Of a stretch of DNA of 64,000 bases, positions 30,620 through 41,728 are shown piece by piece (position 1 is the first letter of the stretch; every line of letters starts with the position of its first letter). Below the pieces are notes generated by a model that made no database searches, was not told where the DNA came from, and worked only from the letters and a program-made list of their open reading frames with translations. The DNA is taken from assembly GCF_026651855.1 (NCBI RefSeq), contig NZ_CP093280.1:6346501-6410500 (forward strand). Reading direction: 5' to 3'. The stretch is from Pseudomonas silvicola. Lineage in GTDB: Bacteria > Pseudomonadota > Gammaproteobacteria > Pseudomonadales > Pseudomonadaceae. The translations under genes were made by a program, and so were the position numbers.

Positions 30620-31504
30620 TCAGGCAGGCGGATACAGCTCATCCAGCACCTGCATCAACGCCCGCTTGCGCGGGCTTTCCAGCCCCGTCCAGGCCACCCC
30701 GATACCTGCGCCGCTCATGGCCACCGCCAAAGGCCGGGTGACAACCCCGGCCGGCAGCGCCGAGGCCGCTCCCGCCGGTACGATGCCCACCCCCAGCCCC
30801 GCCGCCACCAGCGCCAGCAAGGTAGTGAACTCACCCATTTCCCGGGCGATGGTCAGCGTCACCTTGCGCCGTTGAAACCCCACCAGCATCTGGTCATGCA
30901 GCCCCGGCGCATATTTGCGCGCCAGCACCAGTGCCGGGCGCCCGGCCAGGTCCTGGGGCTGCACCCGGCGCACCTTGGCCAGCGGGTCGGCCTCGGGCAC
31001 CGCCACCACCAGCGACTCTTCGAACAACATGCGCGTGTACAACCCCGGCGCGCTCAATGGCAGCCGCACCAGGCCAAAGTCCAGGGCGTTGTCCTGCAGC
31101 GCCCTCGCCTGCAGCAACGAAGGCATGTCCTTGAGTTCCAGCTCGATGCGCGGGAAGCGCTGTTCCAGGGTGCGCACCAGCGCCGGCAGCAAGTGCGACA
31201 GCACCGAGGACACGAACGCCAGGCGCAGCACCCCGACTTCGCCGGCCGCGGCCTGTTGCAGCACTTCCCGCGCGCGCCCGGCCTGGCGCAGAGTGGCCAG
31301 CGCCTCCGGCAAGAACAGCGCGCCCTCCTCGGTCAGTTCCACGCCATGGCGGTCGCGCTCGAACAACTGCGCGCCCACGTCCTCTTCCAGTCCGCGGATC
31401 TGCGCGCTGAGCGCTGGCTGGACGATATGCAGGCGTTCGGCCGCACGGCCAAAGTGCAGCTCCTCGGCCACCGCCACGAACGCGCGCAAGTGTTTGAGTT
31501 CCAT
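30620..31504 (-). CDS. LysR-family regulator, probable control of the adjacent SDR/AroE-like/MFS operon
   Basis: The 294-residue protein starts MELKHLRAFVAVAEELHFGR and has the textbook LysR helix (RLHIVQPALSAQIRGLEEDVG). The C-terminal effector domain has ALVAAGLGVGIVPAG. It is divergent from the SDR gene with 129 bp between them, so it probably regulates that operon. The effector is unknown. Confidence 0.87.
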   Translation of the reverse strand: MELKHLRAFVAVAEELHFGRAAERLHIVQPALSAQIRGLEEDVGAQLFERDRHGVELTEEGALFLPEALATLRQAGRAREVLQQAAAGEVGVLRLAFVSSVLSHLLPALVRTLEQRFPRIELELKDMPSLLQARALQDNALDFGLVRLPLSAPGLYTRMLFEESLVVAVPEADPLAKVRRVQPQDLAGRPALVLARKYAPGLHDQMLVGFQRRKVTLTIAREMGEFTTLLALVAAGLGVGIVPAGAASALPAGVVTRPLAVAMSGAGIGVAWTGLESPRKRALMQVLDELYPPA

Positions 31505-31633
31505 GCAGCCTCCCCTAGCTGGTGATCATGAATGGTGATCACGGCATCACCATAAACGATTGGCACGCACGGGGGGTAGGGGTCGACAGTAGGGTCATCC
31601 CTGAACTCATAAATCCAATACCGGGAGACGTGC

Positions 31634-32398
31634 ATGATCGACAGCTTTCGCCTGAACGGGCGCCGGGCGCTGCTCACCGGCAGCGTACGCGGCATCGGCC
31701 TGGCACTGGCCCGCGGCCTGGCCCAGGCCGGCGCCCATGTGGTGCTCAACGGCCGTGATGCCGAACGCGCCCAGGCCGCCTGCGCACTGCTGCGTGACGA
31801 AGGCCTGAACGCCGAATACGCCGTGTTCGACGTTGCCGACCACGACGCCACCGCCCAGGCCGTCGATGCCCTGGAACAACGCCTGGGCCCCCTCGACATC
31901 CTCGTCAACAACGCCGGCATCCAGCACCGCCAGGCGCTGCAGGACTTCAGCCAGCAGGATTGGCACCGCCTGATGAGCACCAACCTGGACGGCGTGTTCA
32001 ATGTGTCCAAGGCCGTGGCCCGGCACATGATTGCCCGCGGCCACGGCAAGATCATCAACATTGCCTCGGTGCAGAGCGAACTGGCCCGCCCTTCCATCGC
32101 CCCTTACGCGGCCAGCAAGGGCGCGGTGCGCATGCTCACCCGCGGCATGTGCGCCGACTGGGCCGCCCACGGCCTGCAAATCAATGCCCTGGCCCCCGGC
32201 TACTTTCGCACTGAACTGAACCAGGCCTTGGCCGACGACCCCGCCTTTGACCAATGGTTGGTCAAGCGCACCCCGGCCGGGCGCTGGGGCAAGGTCGAGG
32301 AACTGTGCGGCGCGGCAGTGTTTCTCGCCTCGCCAGCGGCCGATTTCATCAACGGCCAGACCCTGTTCGTCGACGGCGGCCTGACCAGCGTCGTCTGA
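31634..32398 (+). CDS. SDR-family oxidoreductase (gluconate 5-dehydrogenase-like)
   Basis: The 254-residue NAD(P)-dependent short-chain dehydrogenase has the Rossmann motif TGSVRGIG near residue 16, NNAG, the catalytic Tyr and Lys in YAASKGAV with the Ser in NIASVQS, and the C-terminal FINGQTLFVDGGLTSVV. The closest group I recognise is IdnO/gluconate 5-dehydrogenase, but sugar-acid specificity is only inferred. It is first gene of a three-gene operon. Confidence 0.85.
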   Translation: MIDSFRLNGRRALLTGSVRGIGLALARGLAQAGAHVVLNGRDAERAQAACALLRDEGLNAEYAVFDVADHDATAQAVDALEQRLGPLDILVNNAGIQHRQALQDFSQQDWHRLMSTNLDGVFNVSKAVARHMIARGHGKIINIASVQSELARPSIAPYAASKGAVRMLTRGMCADWAAHGLQINALAPGYFRTELNQALADDPAFDQWLVKRTPAGRWGKVEELCGAAVFLASPAADFINGQTLFVDGGLTSVV

Positions 32399-32419
32399 TT
32401 ACTTCACAAGGATGCCACC

Positions 32420-33235
32420 ATGCCTCAATCACTCCCTACCCTGTGCGGCTCGATCATGGGTTCGCCGTTTTCCCTCTCGGCCAAGATCCACAACGCCGCC
32501 TATGCGGCCCTTGGGCTGGACTACACCTTCGTGTGCTTCGGCGTCGAAGACCCGGTGGCCGCCGTGGGCGCGATCCGCACCCTGGGCGTGCGCGGCATGA
32601 ACGTGTCCATGCCGTACAAGCAGGCGGTTATGCCCCACCTGGACGCCATTGACGAGTCGGCCCAGGTAATCGGCGCGGTCAACACCATCAACAACGTCGA
32701 CGGCGTGCTGACCGGCTACAACACCGACTACCTGGGTGCCGTGCGTGCCCTGCAGGAAGTGACCCGCCTCAAAGGCAAGCGCATCGCCGTGGTAGGGGCC
32801 GGTGGCGCCGCCCGCGCGGTGGTATACGGGTGCCTGAAGGCCGACGCCCAGGTCACCGTGTTCAACCGCAGTGCCGAACGCGGCAGCGAACTGTCCCAGT
32901 CCCTGGGTGCGCGCTGGGGCGGCGGTGTCGAGCGCTTCGCCGCCAAGGACTACGACATCGTCATCAACGCCACCTCGGTGGGCTTCAAACAGCCAGACAG
33001 CAACCCGCTGGACGGCCGCCTGGCCAGCCACCTGATCGTCATGGACGTGGCCTTCATACCGGTGCAGACCGCCCTCCTGCGCCAGGCCCGCGCCTTGGGT
33101 TGCGGCACCGTCGCCGGCACGCGCATGCTGGTGCACCAGGCCTGCCGGCAGATCGAGCTGTACACGGGGCACGACGCGCCCATCGACGTCATGGAGCAGG
33201 CGATGCTCCAGGAAATTCAGCGGTTGAACCTGTAA
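32420..33235 (+). CDS. Shikimate dehydrogenase-like protein
   Basis: The 271-residue AroE-family protein has the substrate-binding entry GSPFSLSAKIHNAAYAALGLD (positions of the usual SxSxxxHN), the Lys in NVSMPYKQAV, the Asp in GYNTDYLGA, and the NAD(P) loop VVGAGGAARAV. It is embedded with an SDR and a ShiA-like transporter, so it probably serves catabolism of quinate/shikimate-type or related carbocyclic acids rather than aromatic amino acid biosynthesis. Spacing to the SDR gene is 21 bp. Confidence 0.82.
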   Translation: MPQSLPTLCGSIMGSPFSLSAKIHNAAYAALGLDYTFVCFGVEDPVAAVGAIRTLGVRGMNVSMPYKQAVMPHLDAIDESAQVIGAVNTINNVDGVLTGYNTDYLGAVRALQEVTRLKGKRIAVVGAGGAARAVVYGCLKADAQVTVFNRSAERGSELSQSLGARWGGGVERFAAKDYDIVINATSVGFKQPDSNPLDGRLASHLIVMDVAFIPVQTALLRQARALGCGTVAGTRMLVHQACRQIELYTGHDAPIDVMEQAMLQEIQRLNL

Positions 33236-33291
33236 CCCAACCGGTTGCCTATCAATAACAAGACGCCATGAAGGCGCCTGGAGGAACGATC

Positions 33292-34725
33292 ATGACCCTC
33301 GCCCGCTCCCCGTCCGACACCGTTGAAACGCCTGACCCACAGGTGAAGAAAGACCTGCACCGCGCCGCCTGGGCCTGTTCCCTGGGCAGCGCCCTGGAAT
33401 ACTACGACTTCGCCCTGTACACCCTGGCCTCGGCGTTGATCTTCGGGCCGCTGTTCTTCCCCGAGCAGACCCGCGCCATGAGCCTGATCGCCAGTTTCGG
33501 CACCTACTTCCTCGGCTTCGCCATACGCCCGCTGGGCGGGGTGGTGTTCGGGCTGATCGGTGACCGCGTGGGGCGCAAGGTGGTGCTGTCCTCCACGGTG
33601 CTGCTGATGGGGCTGTCGAGCACCCTGATCGGCGCCTTGCCTACCTTCCACCAGGTGGGCTACCTGGCGCCGGTGCTGCTGGTGGTGCTGCGCTTGCTGC
33701 AGGGACTGGGCGCTGGCGCCGAACAGGCGGGCGCGGCGGTGATGATGACCGAGTACGCCCCCAAGGGCCGTCGCGGCTTCTACGCGGCGCTGCCGTTCCT
33801 GGGCATTCAGCTGGGCACTATCCTGGCAGCGCTGGTGTATTTTCTGGTGGTCAGCGGCAACGACAACATCACCCAGACTTACCTGTGGCGGGTGCCATTC
33901 TTCATCAGCGTGGTGATCGTCGCCCTGGGCCTGTACATGCGCCTGCGCCTCAAGGAGTCGCCCACGTTCATCCGCCTCAAGGCACAGAAACGGGAATGCG
34001 CCAACCCGCTGAAAAGCGCCATGAAGCACTCCAAACCCACCCTGCTGATCGGCATAGGCCTGCGCCTGGCCGAAAACGGTGGTTCGTCCATCTACCAGGC
34101 CCTGGCCGTCAGCTACATCGTCGGCGTGGTCGGCCTCAAGGGCCCGGTGGGCGTGCTGACCTTGATCTGCGCCGCCAGCCTGGGCGCGCTCACCGTGCCC
34201 ATCGCTGGCAAGCTCAGTGACCGTTTCGGCCGCGTGGTGGTGTACCGCGCCTTCGCCTTGCTGCAACTGGCGCTGGCCTTCCCGGTATGGTGGGTACTGA
34301 GCCAGGGCAACATCGTCGCCAGCATCGTCGCCATCTCCATTGCCCTGGGCATCGGTACCTGGGGCATGTTCGGCACCCAGGCAGCGCTGATGCCGGAGTT
34401 GTTCGGTTCACGGCACCGCTACATGGGCGTGTCCATCGCCCGCGAGGCGTCTGCCGTGATTGCCGGCGGTATCGCGCCGATGATCGGCGCGGGGATCATC
34501 GCCGTGGTCATGGCCACCCATGAAGGCGACAGCAACGCCGGTATTGGCGCCTGGGTGCCGATTGCCTGCTACCTGGCGCTGCTGACCCTGACCACGCTGT
34601 ACACCACGTTCAAGACGCCAGAGACCTTGAATCGCGACCTGGACGAGCCGCGGGATGCGTGGGAAGTGGCGAAAGCCGGCGAGGCGGTACAGACACACCA
34701 TCACGCTATTCCGGTGCGCCACTAA
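33292..34725 (+). CDS. MFS transporter, metabolite:H+ symporter (ShiA/KgtP-like)
   Basis: The 477-residue inner-membrane protein has about 12 helices. Landmarks are GSALEYYDFALYTLASALIFG in helix 1, the loop 2-3 motif GDRVGRKVVL and the second-half copy GKLSDRFGRVVV. The start at 33292 follows GGAGGAACGATC. It probably imports the organic acid handled by the two upstream dehydrogenases. Confidence 0.88.
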   Translation: MTLARSPSDTVETPDPQVKKDLHRAAWACSLGSALEYYDFALYTLASALIFGPLFFPEQTRAMSLIASFGTYFLGFAIRPLGGVVFGLIGDRVGRKVVLSSTVLLMGLSSTLIGALPTFHQVGYLAPVLLVVLRLLQGLGAGAEQAGAAVMMTEYAPKGRRGFYAALPFLGIQLGTILAALVYFLVVSGNDNITQTYLWRVPFFISVVIVALGLYMRLRLKESPTFIRLKAQKRECANPLKSAMKHSKPTLLIGIGLRLAENGGSSIYQALAVSYIVGVVGLKGPVGVLTLICAASLGALTVPIAGKLSDRFGRVVVYRAFALLQLALAFPVWWVLSQGNIVASIVAISIALGIGTWGMFGTQAALMPELFGSRHRYMGVSIAREASAVIAGGIAPMIGAGIIAVVMATHEGDSNAGIGAWVPIACYLALLTLTTLYTTFKTPETLNRDLDEPRDAWEVAKAGEAVQTHHHAIPVRH

Positions 34726-36829
34726 CGCGGCCTGCACCACCGCCCCGTCGCAGTTGCCACGCACGGCATCCCGCCCCGGCCATCGAACGTTAGGTTGGCG
34801 GGGCGTCGCAGGTTTGCAGGTCAAGCGACGTTTGCCACCAACGGCGCCTCCCCGGGCAGAGAATGCGCTGGCGCAAAGACCATCGAAGCCGGGGCCGACG
34901 GCACGAATGCTGCCATTGCATCGACCAAATTGCCTATAGCGTTGTTCAGTGCAGCCTCCGAGGTAGGGTTACCTGGCGAAACCGGATGACTGATTGGTTC
35001 ATGCGCCTTGTTCATCCGCTCGCGAAGTTGCGCCAGGCTCAGAGTGCTCTCACGAATGCTTTTGACCCGGTCAAACGCTGTGTCGTGCATTTGTATCGCC
35101 GCTGGAGCTCGCGAAACCGGCGATAAGGTATCTTCCGCAAGCCTGCCGACCTGGACGAGATCCTGCCCCACCTCCATGGCCGGGTTGCCTGCCAACATAT
35201 TCGAGACGTGCGCTGAGGGCACCGATGCCACCGTGAGCAAGCCGTCAAACGTTTCACGACCACTTGCCGACGGCGCAAAGATAAAGTCTGCTGGCTCCAA
35301 TGATGCGCTCTGCGCGGCATCCAGATAAACCAGCTTCACCAGGCGCCCGTCAGCCGCTCGCGCACTGACGTCAACACCATTGACCAGTGCAATACCATTG
35401 ATCACCGCACGTCCCTGATCAGCCAGGTGAAGGTCCGAAAGACTCATGGCCCCGGTGGCGCTGACATCAAGCTTGTCCACGCCGTAGCGAAACCCCCTCA
35501 ACGCATTCTTGTAATCCGTCTGCCCCGGCTGCCGAGCCACTACATAGGTCTGCGCGTTCGGGCCGGTTCGCTCATGCACCACCCCAGTCAACGACGCAGC
35601 AAACTGCCCGCCCACGGTGGAAAAGCTGACGCCGCTCGCGCCACCTTTCATTGTGATCGGTGCCCCGTTAAAGACGGCTTGCACGACAGCGGTCCGAGTG
35701 TAGAAGCTCGAATCGACAGGACGAGGATTGCGCTCGAAAGTGAAGTGCTGGTCGGTCAGTTGCCCCGCATTCAATGCCTTGAGCGTCACCGTCTGACCAC
35801 CGCCAAGCCGGATCTGAGCGTCGGCACCCTGCTGCTCAATCTGCAACCCGTCATAAGCCAGGTTGTCGAAACCGGCCAGGCTGATCTGCTCGCCCCTGTG
35901 TACATCGAACCCGGTTATCACATCTTCGCCGGCCGGGCGCCGATGGACAATGAATCGATCCAGCCCTGCCCCCCCGCTCAAATGGTTAGCGCCCCGCCCG
36001 CCATCGAGCCACGTATTGAGGTGGCCCGCGATCAGCGTGTCATCGCCGTCCCCCGTGATCACGGTTTGGAAGGTGTGTGTTGCGTTGATCGAGATCACCG
36101 CACCGGCGACCTCGGCTTGGCCCTGCAGCACATCCACCCGGACATTGCTGGTAACGGCCGCTGCGTTGAAAACGCTACGCTGCCCTTCTATTCCTAGAAT
36201 AATCCCTCGCGCCGCCTCCTTTTTGGCAAGCGCTGCAAACTCGTCCGTAAAATAGAACGACCTGTCGTTGCTCCCCGGTTCGCCGTAGATACGCACTGCC
36301 CATTGGTTCAGCGCCATGGGCGCCGTTGCGTTATTGCTCAGCTCCAGCCGCCATTCACCTGCTGACAGCTCACCCCACTGCTGCGTGGACATGAAGGTAT
36401 ATTTCAGGTTTCCCGAACGCTCATCCCCGGCACTTCCCCCGTTGTCCCCAGGGGACACGCCAAGGCGATCCAGAAGGACACTGCGCGTGCCACTAGGCGA
36501 CACCAGGGTGACGACAGCGTCACCGTACCGCCCCACGTCCAGGTCCAAATCGACTTCGACATGCTCTACCCTGGCCCCCTCGCCCAACATCATCGTCTGG
36601 ATCAGGGGTTTGCCGGGTTCAACGGCAGCTGGCATTGCCTGAGTGCTGGCAACGCACGCCTCGTTGGCCGCAGTGCTGCGCTCCAACCAGCTTTCCGCCA
36701 TTCGGACCGCCGCGCGTGCGTCCACCTTTCCAAACCCATAGTCATCGTTTTTCTGCATTCCCGCCCCGTTCCAGTTGGACGCACCGTTCTGGGTCCATTG
36801 GACGCTCCCGCCTTCCACCCGCCGCGCCG

Positions 36830-36837
36830 TCACCGCC
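36830..36837. repeat. Target site duplication, left copy
   Basis: TCACCGCC immediately outside the left inverted repeat. It is identical to 38219-38226 on the other side of the IS. Confidence 0.92.
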
Positions 36838-38218
36838 GATCGTGTCCCAGGAAGTGGTGTAACTAAACCAACCGAAGGCGCCCTGCGGGCGAAAGAGGTT
36901 GGTCATCGTGGTTCTTGGCTAACGTTGAGTTTGCGAAGACCTAACATTCACCAGGGAAACCACGATGACCAAACCTACTATCGCATTGACCGAGTTGGTT
37001 GAGAAAGGGGCAGATGCTGATCTGCTCAAGCAAATGATCCAGTTCGTTGCCCAGCGCATGATGGAATTCGACGTCGAGAGCCTGTGCGGCGCCGGGTTCG
37101 ATGTCAAAAGCCCTGACAGGCTAAACAGCCGCAACGGCTACCGTGATCGCCTCTGGCAAACCCGCGCCGGCGATGTTGATCTGAAGATCCCCAAGCTGCG
37201 CCAAGGCAGTTACTTTCCCGGCTTTCTGGAACCACGGCGTACTGCCGAAAAAGCCATGGCAGCGGTGATCCAGGAGGCCTACATCCAAGGCGTCTCGACG
37301 CGCTCAGTGGACGAGCTGGTCAAGGCGATGGGAATGTCTGGCATCTCAAAAAGCCAAGTGTCACGGCTGGCCGGCGAGATCGATGAGCGCGTACACGCCT
37401 TCCTTGATCGCCCGCTTGAGGGCGACTGGCCTTACCTGTGGATCGACGCCACCTACGTCAAGGTCAGGGAGGCCGGCCGTATCGTGCCGGTCGCCGTCAT
37501 AATCGCCGTGGCTGTGAACTCCAACGGCGGCCGTGAAGTACTGGGCATGAGGGTCGGGCCTTCGGAAGCCGAACCATTCTGGACTGACTTTCTGCGAAGC
37601 CTGATGCGGCGTGGGCTCCGAGGCGTGAAGCTGGTCATCTCTGATGCTCACGAAGGGCTCAAGGCCGCAGTTTCCAAGGTATTCCATGCGACTTGGCAGC
37701 GCTGCCGCGTGCATTTCATGCGCAATGCCATGGCCCACGTCGGCAAGGGCCAGCGCACGATGGTGGCGGCACTACTTCGCACGGTGTTTGCCCAGGACAG
37801 TCGTCAGGAATGCCACCAGCAGTGGCGCCTGGTAGCTGACCAGTTACGTGAAAAATACCCAAAGATCGCGACACTTATGGATGGTTGCGAGGATGAAGTG
37901 CTGGCGCACATGGCCTTCCCCAAGGCACACCGGCAGCAGCTTCACAGCACTAATCCGTTGGAACGGTTAAATGCTGAAATCAAGCGCCGCACCGAGGTCG
38001 TGGGTATCTTCCCGAACGATCCAGCCATCACTCGCCTGGTCGGGGCGATGCTGCTGGAACAGAACGACGAGTGGTGCCTGCAAAGGCGCTACATGCAATT
38101 GGAGGCGTTCGAGGCGGTCAGCGATAATCCGCAGGCCAAGCTGTCGGCCGTGATCAACTAAACGGCAAACTCAGTGGCCAAGGCCGTGATGAGTTACACC
38201 ACTTCCTGGGACACGATC
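36838..38218 (+). mobile_element. IS256-family insertion sequence (1381 bp)
   Basis: The element is bounded by perfect 27-bp terminal inverted repeats, 36838-36864 and 38192-38218 (outer sequence GATCGTGTCCCAGGAAG). It is flanked by direct repeats TCACCGCC at 36830-36837 and 38219-38226, the 8-bp duplication expected for IS256 elements. It carries one transposase gene in the orientation opposite to the host gene. Confidence 0.95.
36965..38161 (+). CDS. IS256-family (Mutator-type) transposase
   Basis: The 398-residue protein starts [20 protein letters not shown] and has the Mutator/MULE layout. DDE residues are visible in [13 protein letters not shown] (Asp), [13 protein letters not shown] (Asp) and [21 protein letters not shown] (Glu), with the C/H-type [13 protein letters not shown] before the last. 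The gene is full length with no internal stop, so the copy may be mobile. Confidence 0.95.
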   Translation: MTKPTIALTELVEKGADADLLKQMIQFVAQRMMEFDVESLCGAGFDVKSPDRLNSRNGYRDRLWQTRAGDVDLKIPKLRQGSYFPGFLEPRRTAEKAMAAVIQEAYIQGVSTRSVDELVKAMGMSGISKSQVSRLAGEIDERVHAFLDRPLEGDWPYLWIDATYVKVREAGRIVPVAVIIAVAVNSNGGREVLGMRVGPSEAEPFWTDFLRSLMRRGLRGVKLVISDAHEGLKAAVSKVFHATWQRCRVHFMRNAMAHVGKGQRTMVAALLRTVFAQDSRQECHQQWRLVADQLREKYPKIATLMDGCEDEVLAHMAFPKAHRQQLHSTNPLERLNAEIKRRTEVVGIFPNDPAITRLVGAMLLEQNDEWCLQRRYMQLEAFEAVSDNPQAKLSAVIN

Positions 38219-38226
38219 TCACCGCC
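38219..38226. repeat. Target site duplication, right copy
   Basis: TCACCGCC immediately outside the right inverted repeat, matching 36830-36837. Confidence 0.92.
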
Positions 38227-41200
38227 AGAATACGTTGTACATCGCGGTAGCCCAGCCCAGGGTTGGCTTGCAGCATCAGCGCCACGACACCGGAGACAAT
38301 CGGTGCGGCAAAACTGGTTCCTTGCATGGCCGCATAGTCGCTCCCGAATGTCGAACCGCGCTCGGTTTCGAGTACCCGGCCGGTGGAACTGACATTGCTG
38401 CCCGGTGCTGCGAGCAGCAGGCTGGCGCCGGGGTTCGAGAAAGGCTGGCCGGTGGTTTGCAGCGTCGACAGATCGGCCGGCGCATTGACCGCAGCCACTT
38501 GGATGGTAAAGCGGTTGTTATTGGTCAAACTGCCTTGGGCGCTGCCCCCGTGCGCCCGCTGGTTACCGCCGCTGGCAACCATGACCGTGCCCAGGCCGCC
38601 ACGACCATTCGCAGCCGCGTAACGGGCGTTGGCGACCAACGCCATTGCCGTGTTCACCGCACCGTCTTGAAGGTTGCTGAGCGCGAAATCCTGGCGAAAC
38701 CCCCAACTGTTGTTGGCAATATCGTAATTGATCATTTTGCCGAGGCTGCTGACATCGCGGCCATCATTGGCCAAGTAATGGCCAGCCAATGAAGCTTCAT
38801 AGGCAACGCCGACCCCGTTGGCCGCGAGGTCAGGATGGTGGGGGTCGAAGGTCTCCGCGCCCACGGAAAACTGGCCCCCAGGCTCGAATTGACCTATCCG
38901 TACACCTTTGCCCGTGTAGTCCTGCCATACCGGCATGACGTTGATGTCGTCCAGATACCATTGCGCGGCAACCATCGGGTCAAGGGGTACTTCAGCGGTG
39001 GCGAGCATTACAGTGGCCCGCAACGTGGCCAGCTCGCCGGTAGCCAGGTCCACCACTTCCAATGCTGGACGGCCCGCCTGGTCGACCACCTCGTACTTGA
39101 ATTTCATCACCTGGGCAGCGTTTGTCGCCGGCGTGAATAGCACGTTACCGTCTGCAGCAAGCGCCACACTCCCCCCTTGCGCGTCACCTACGGCGGCCAG
39201 CCGCAAAGGGCCCTGGCTTGCCAATGCAAGATCATTGGCCAACAAGCTCGCGGCACTGAGGACCAACGGGCGAGTACGGTCCAATACGCGACCATCGATG
39301 TCGGCAGTCACCACGTCAGCCACAGGCATTGCACCCGCCCCTTCGAGGTCAACGCCGGAAATATCGGAAAAATTGAGTTTCTGGACGTTCCGCAAGGTCA
39401 AGGAGCCGTCACGACCAGCACGCTGGTCACTGACCACGATCGTGTCGGAAGTCCGGTTGATATGGTATTCGCCGTAGCTCCCGTGCAGCACCACGATATT
39501 CGTCCCGCCCCCACCATCGATGGTGGCGTTGCCGTGGCCGGCCTCGATCACATCGTGGCCAGCCATCCCGCGGATGACGTCGTTGCCTTTGCCAGCATGA
39601 ATGATGCTGCCTTGGGCGGATGCCTGGATGCTGTCGCCCATTGGGCCGGCGTAGATGACCGAATTGCCGCTGCCGCCAACGATGATGTTGGGGCCACTGC
39701 CACCGCTCAATACATCGTTGCCGCCTCCCCCTATCAACACCGAGCCGCCCGCACCGCCCTTGAGGAACACACCGCGGTTGCCACCAGAGATCAACCAGTC
39801 GGTGCCGTTCCCGCCCTGGGCGATGGTCAGGCCAGCGTTCGCCAGGTTAAGGGTCATGCCTGCGTCGCCGATGATCAACGCTGTGTCTCGACCGCCGTTG
39901 CCGTGGACGCGACCGGGATCGTCGCTGGCGCTGATCACAAACACATCATCTCCAGGCCCACCTACATATTCGTTGCTGCCACCACCACCGACCAACCAAC
40001 TGCCCGAGGCAGCGGCCTGCAGGCGATCATCACCGCCACCGCCCTGCAGGCTATCGACATTCAATGCAGCGGCATCCAGCGCCTGGGCCGTGGTGGCCTG
40101 GCTGACATACCCCGTGGTGCTGACCTCACCCACGCGCGAGATAATACGCAAAGCCTCGGACGCTTGTGTAACGACGCTGCTGACCGGGTCAGAGAGGAAA
40201 TTGACCGCCACGATTTCCCTGCTCACGCCCGCCATCTGGAAAGTGCCGGTGGCAATGACGGTATTGCCTTCGCGTACGTCGCCGGCCACAGGTTGCGCGG
40301 CCAATTGAATGCTGGTGATACCCAACTCGTCCAAGGTCTTGAGTTCGTGGCTGGCAGAAACCCCATCGTGGGATGCATCGACCCAGACGCGTAAATGTGA
40401 CCAGACGGAATCACTGGCCGTGATAGCCAGGTCGCCGTTGGTATCAACGCTTTTCAAGGCAGCGAACCCGTCGCTGTACCGGCGCTCCCCCGCCTGCCCG
40501 TTCTCGCCACTCTTGCCCTGGAAGTACTCGGAAAACATTTGTCGAGTGCTGGCGATGGTCCCGCTGCCATCATCGAGCACCAACATGCCGGTGGTGCGGT
40601 CGGCCCAGCCGGTTCGCTTCAAAGACGCGCTGTTATCGATGTCAAACAGCACGCCGTCGGTGATCGGTGTTGTCTTCACCCCGGCGCCGGTGAGGTCAAG
40701 CAACAGCGGGTCGACGAAGACATTGCGTGTGGCTTGCGCTGCCAAGGCGTTGAGCGCCACGGCATTGCCGAGGCCGAACTCAGGCTTGCCCTCCCGATAG
40801 AACCGGGCGAGATACTCACCGGGGCGAACGTTGGGGTCCAATTGCGCCTCGCCGGGGCGCAAGCCACCGGTAGCCAGGCTACCCAACTGCGCGGAGGTGA
40901 AGTCGGTCTTGTCGAGGGTGCCATCGGTGAAGGCAATCGAATGGTGGGTGCTGTTGACAACGTAGCCGTTGGCCGCGGCCTCACGGGCTGCATCCTGCGC
41001 CTCGATGGTTCGCTTGGGCTGCGGGCTGGGGTCAATGCCGATGTTGATGAAGTCCAAGGGTACCTTGTCAGGAGACAAGGCTGGAATGAGGGTTTCCTCC
41101 GGTACTGGGAACTGGTTACTGACGTGATCCAGAATGGTGAGCATGGTGGGTGCTGACCAGATGCGGTCGTTCCAGGTCTTGGCGGCCTGGCGGTCCTCGA

Positions 41201-41728
41201 GCTTTTCGCTGTATAAGGCGAACAGCATAATTTTCTGCGTATGGGCGGAAAGCGCTGCTTCGTCAAAAAGATTGCCGGCCGCATCCAGCACTCGGTCCAT
41301 ATACGGCTGCCGGGCATCCTCGGGCAGGACTTGGAGCACGCCATGGAGCGTCCAGGCGTCGGGGTTGTAACCATTGGCTTTGAACGTTAATGCGTGAAAA
41401 TCTCCGATCTCCTGATAGTTCAACTCCCTTAGGAGTACACCGCCGCTGTCCTTGACGAGTTTGCTAACACTCGCTAAGTAGCTGCCAGCCATGCCAAATC
41501 TGATTACGTCTACCAATTCATGCCCCAGAGGCTTTCCAGCATCAGCACCTGCCTGCTGCATGAACTTGATTGCGGCCTTTCCTGCGAAAGACTCGCCCGT
41601 GGCAACCCCGTTCGCCAGTCGAGCATACTTAGAGCCTTTGCTCGCAAGATAATCGTACATTGCTTCCGGCCCTTGATTGTCAAGCAACTCCCGCGCCTTG
41701 GCGATATCCATGTCGTCGATTCGCACAC

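Noticed and set aside
33217-34266. 349-codon minus-strand frame over the MFS gene
   Set aside because: Antisense shadow; the plus-strand protein has 12 predicted helices and MFS motifs.
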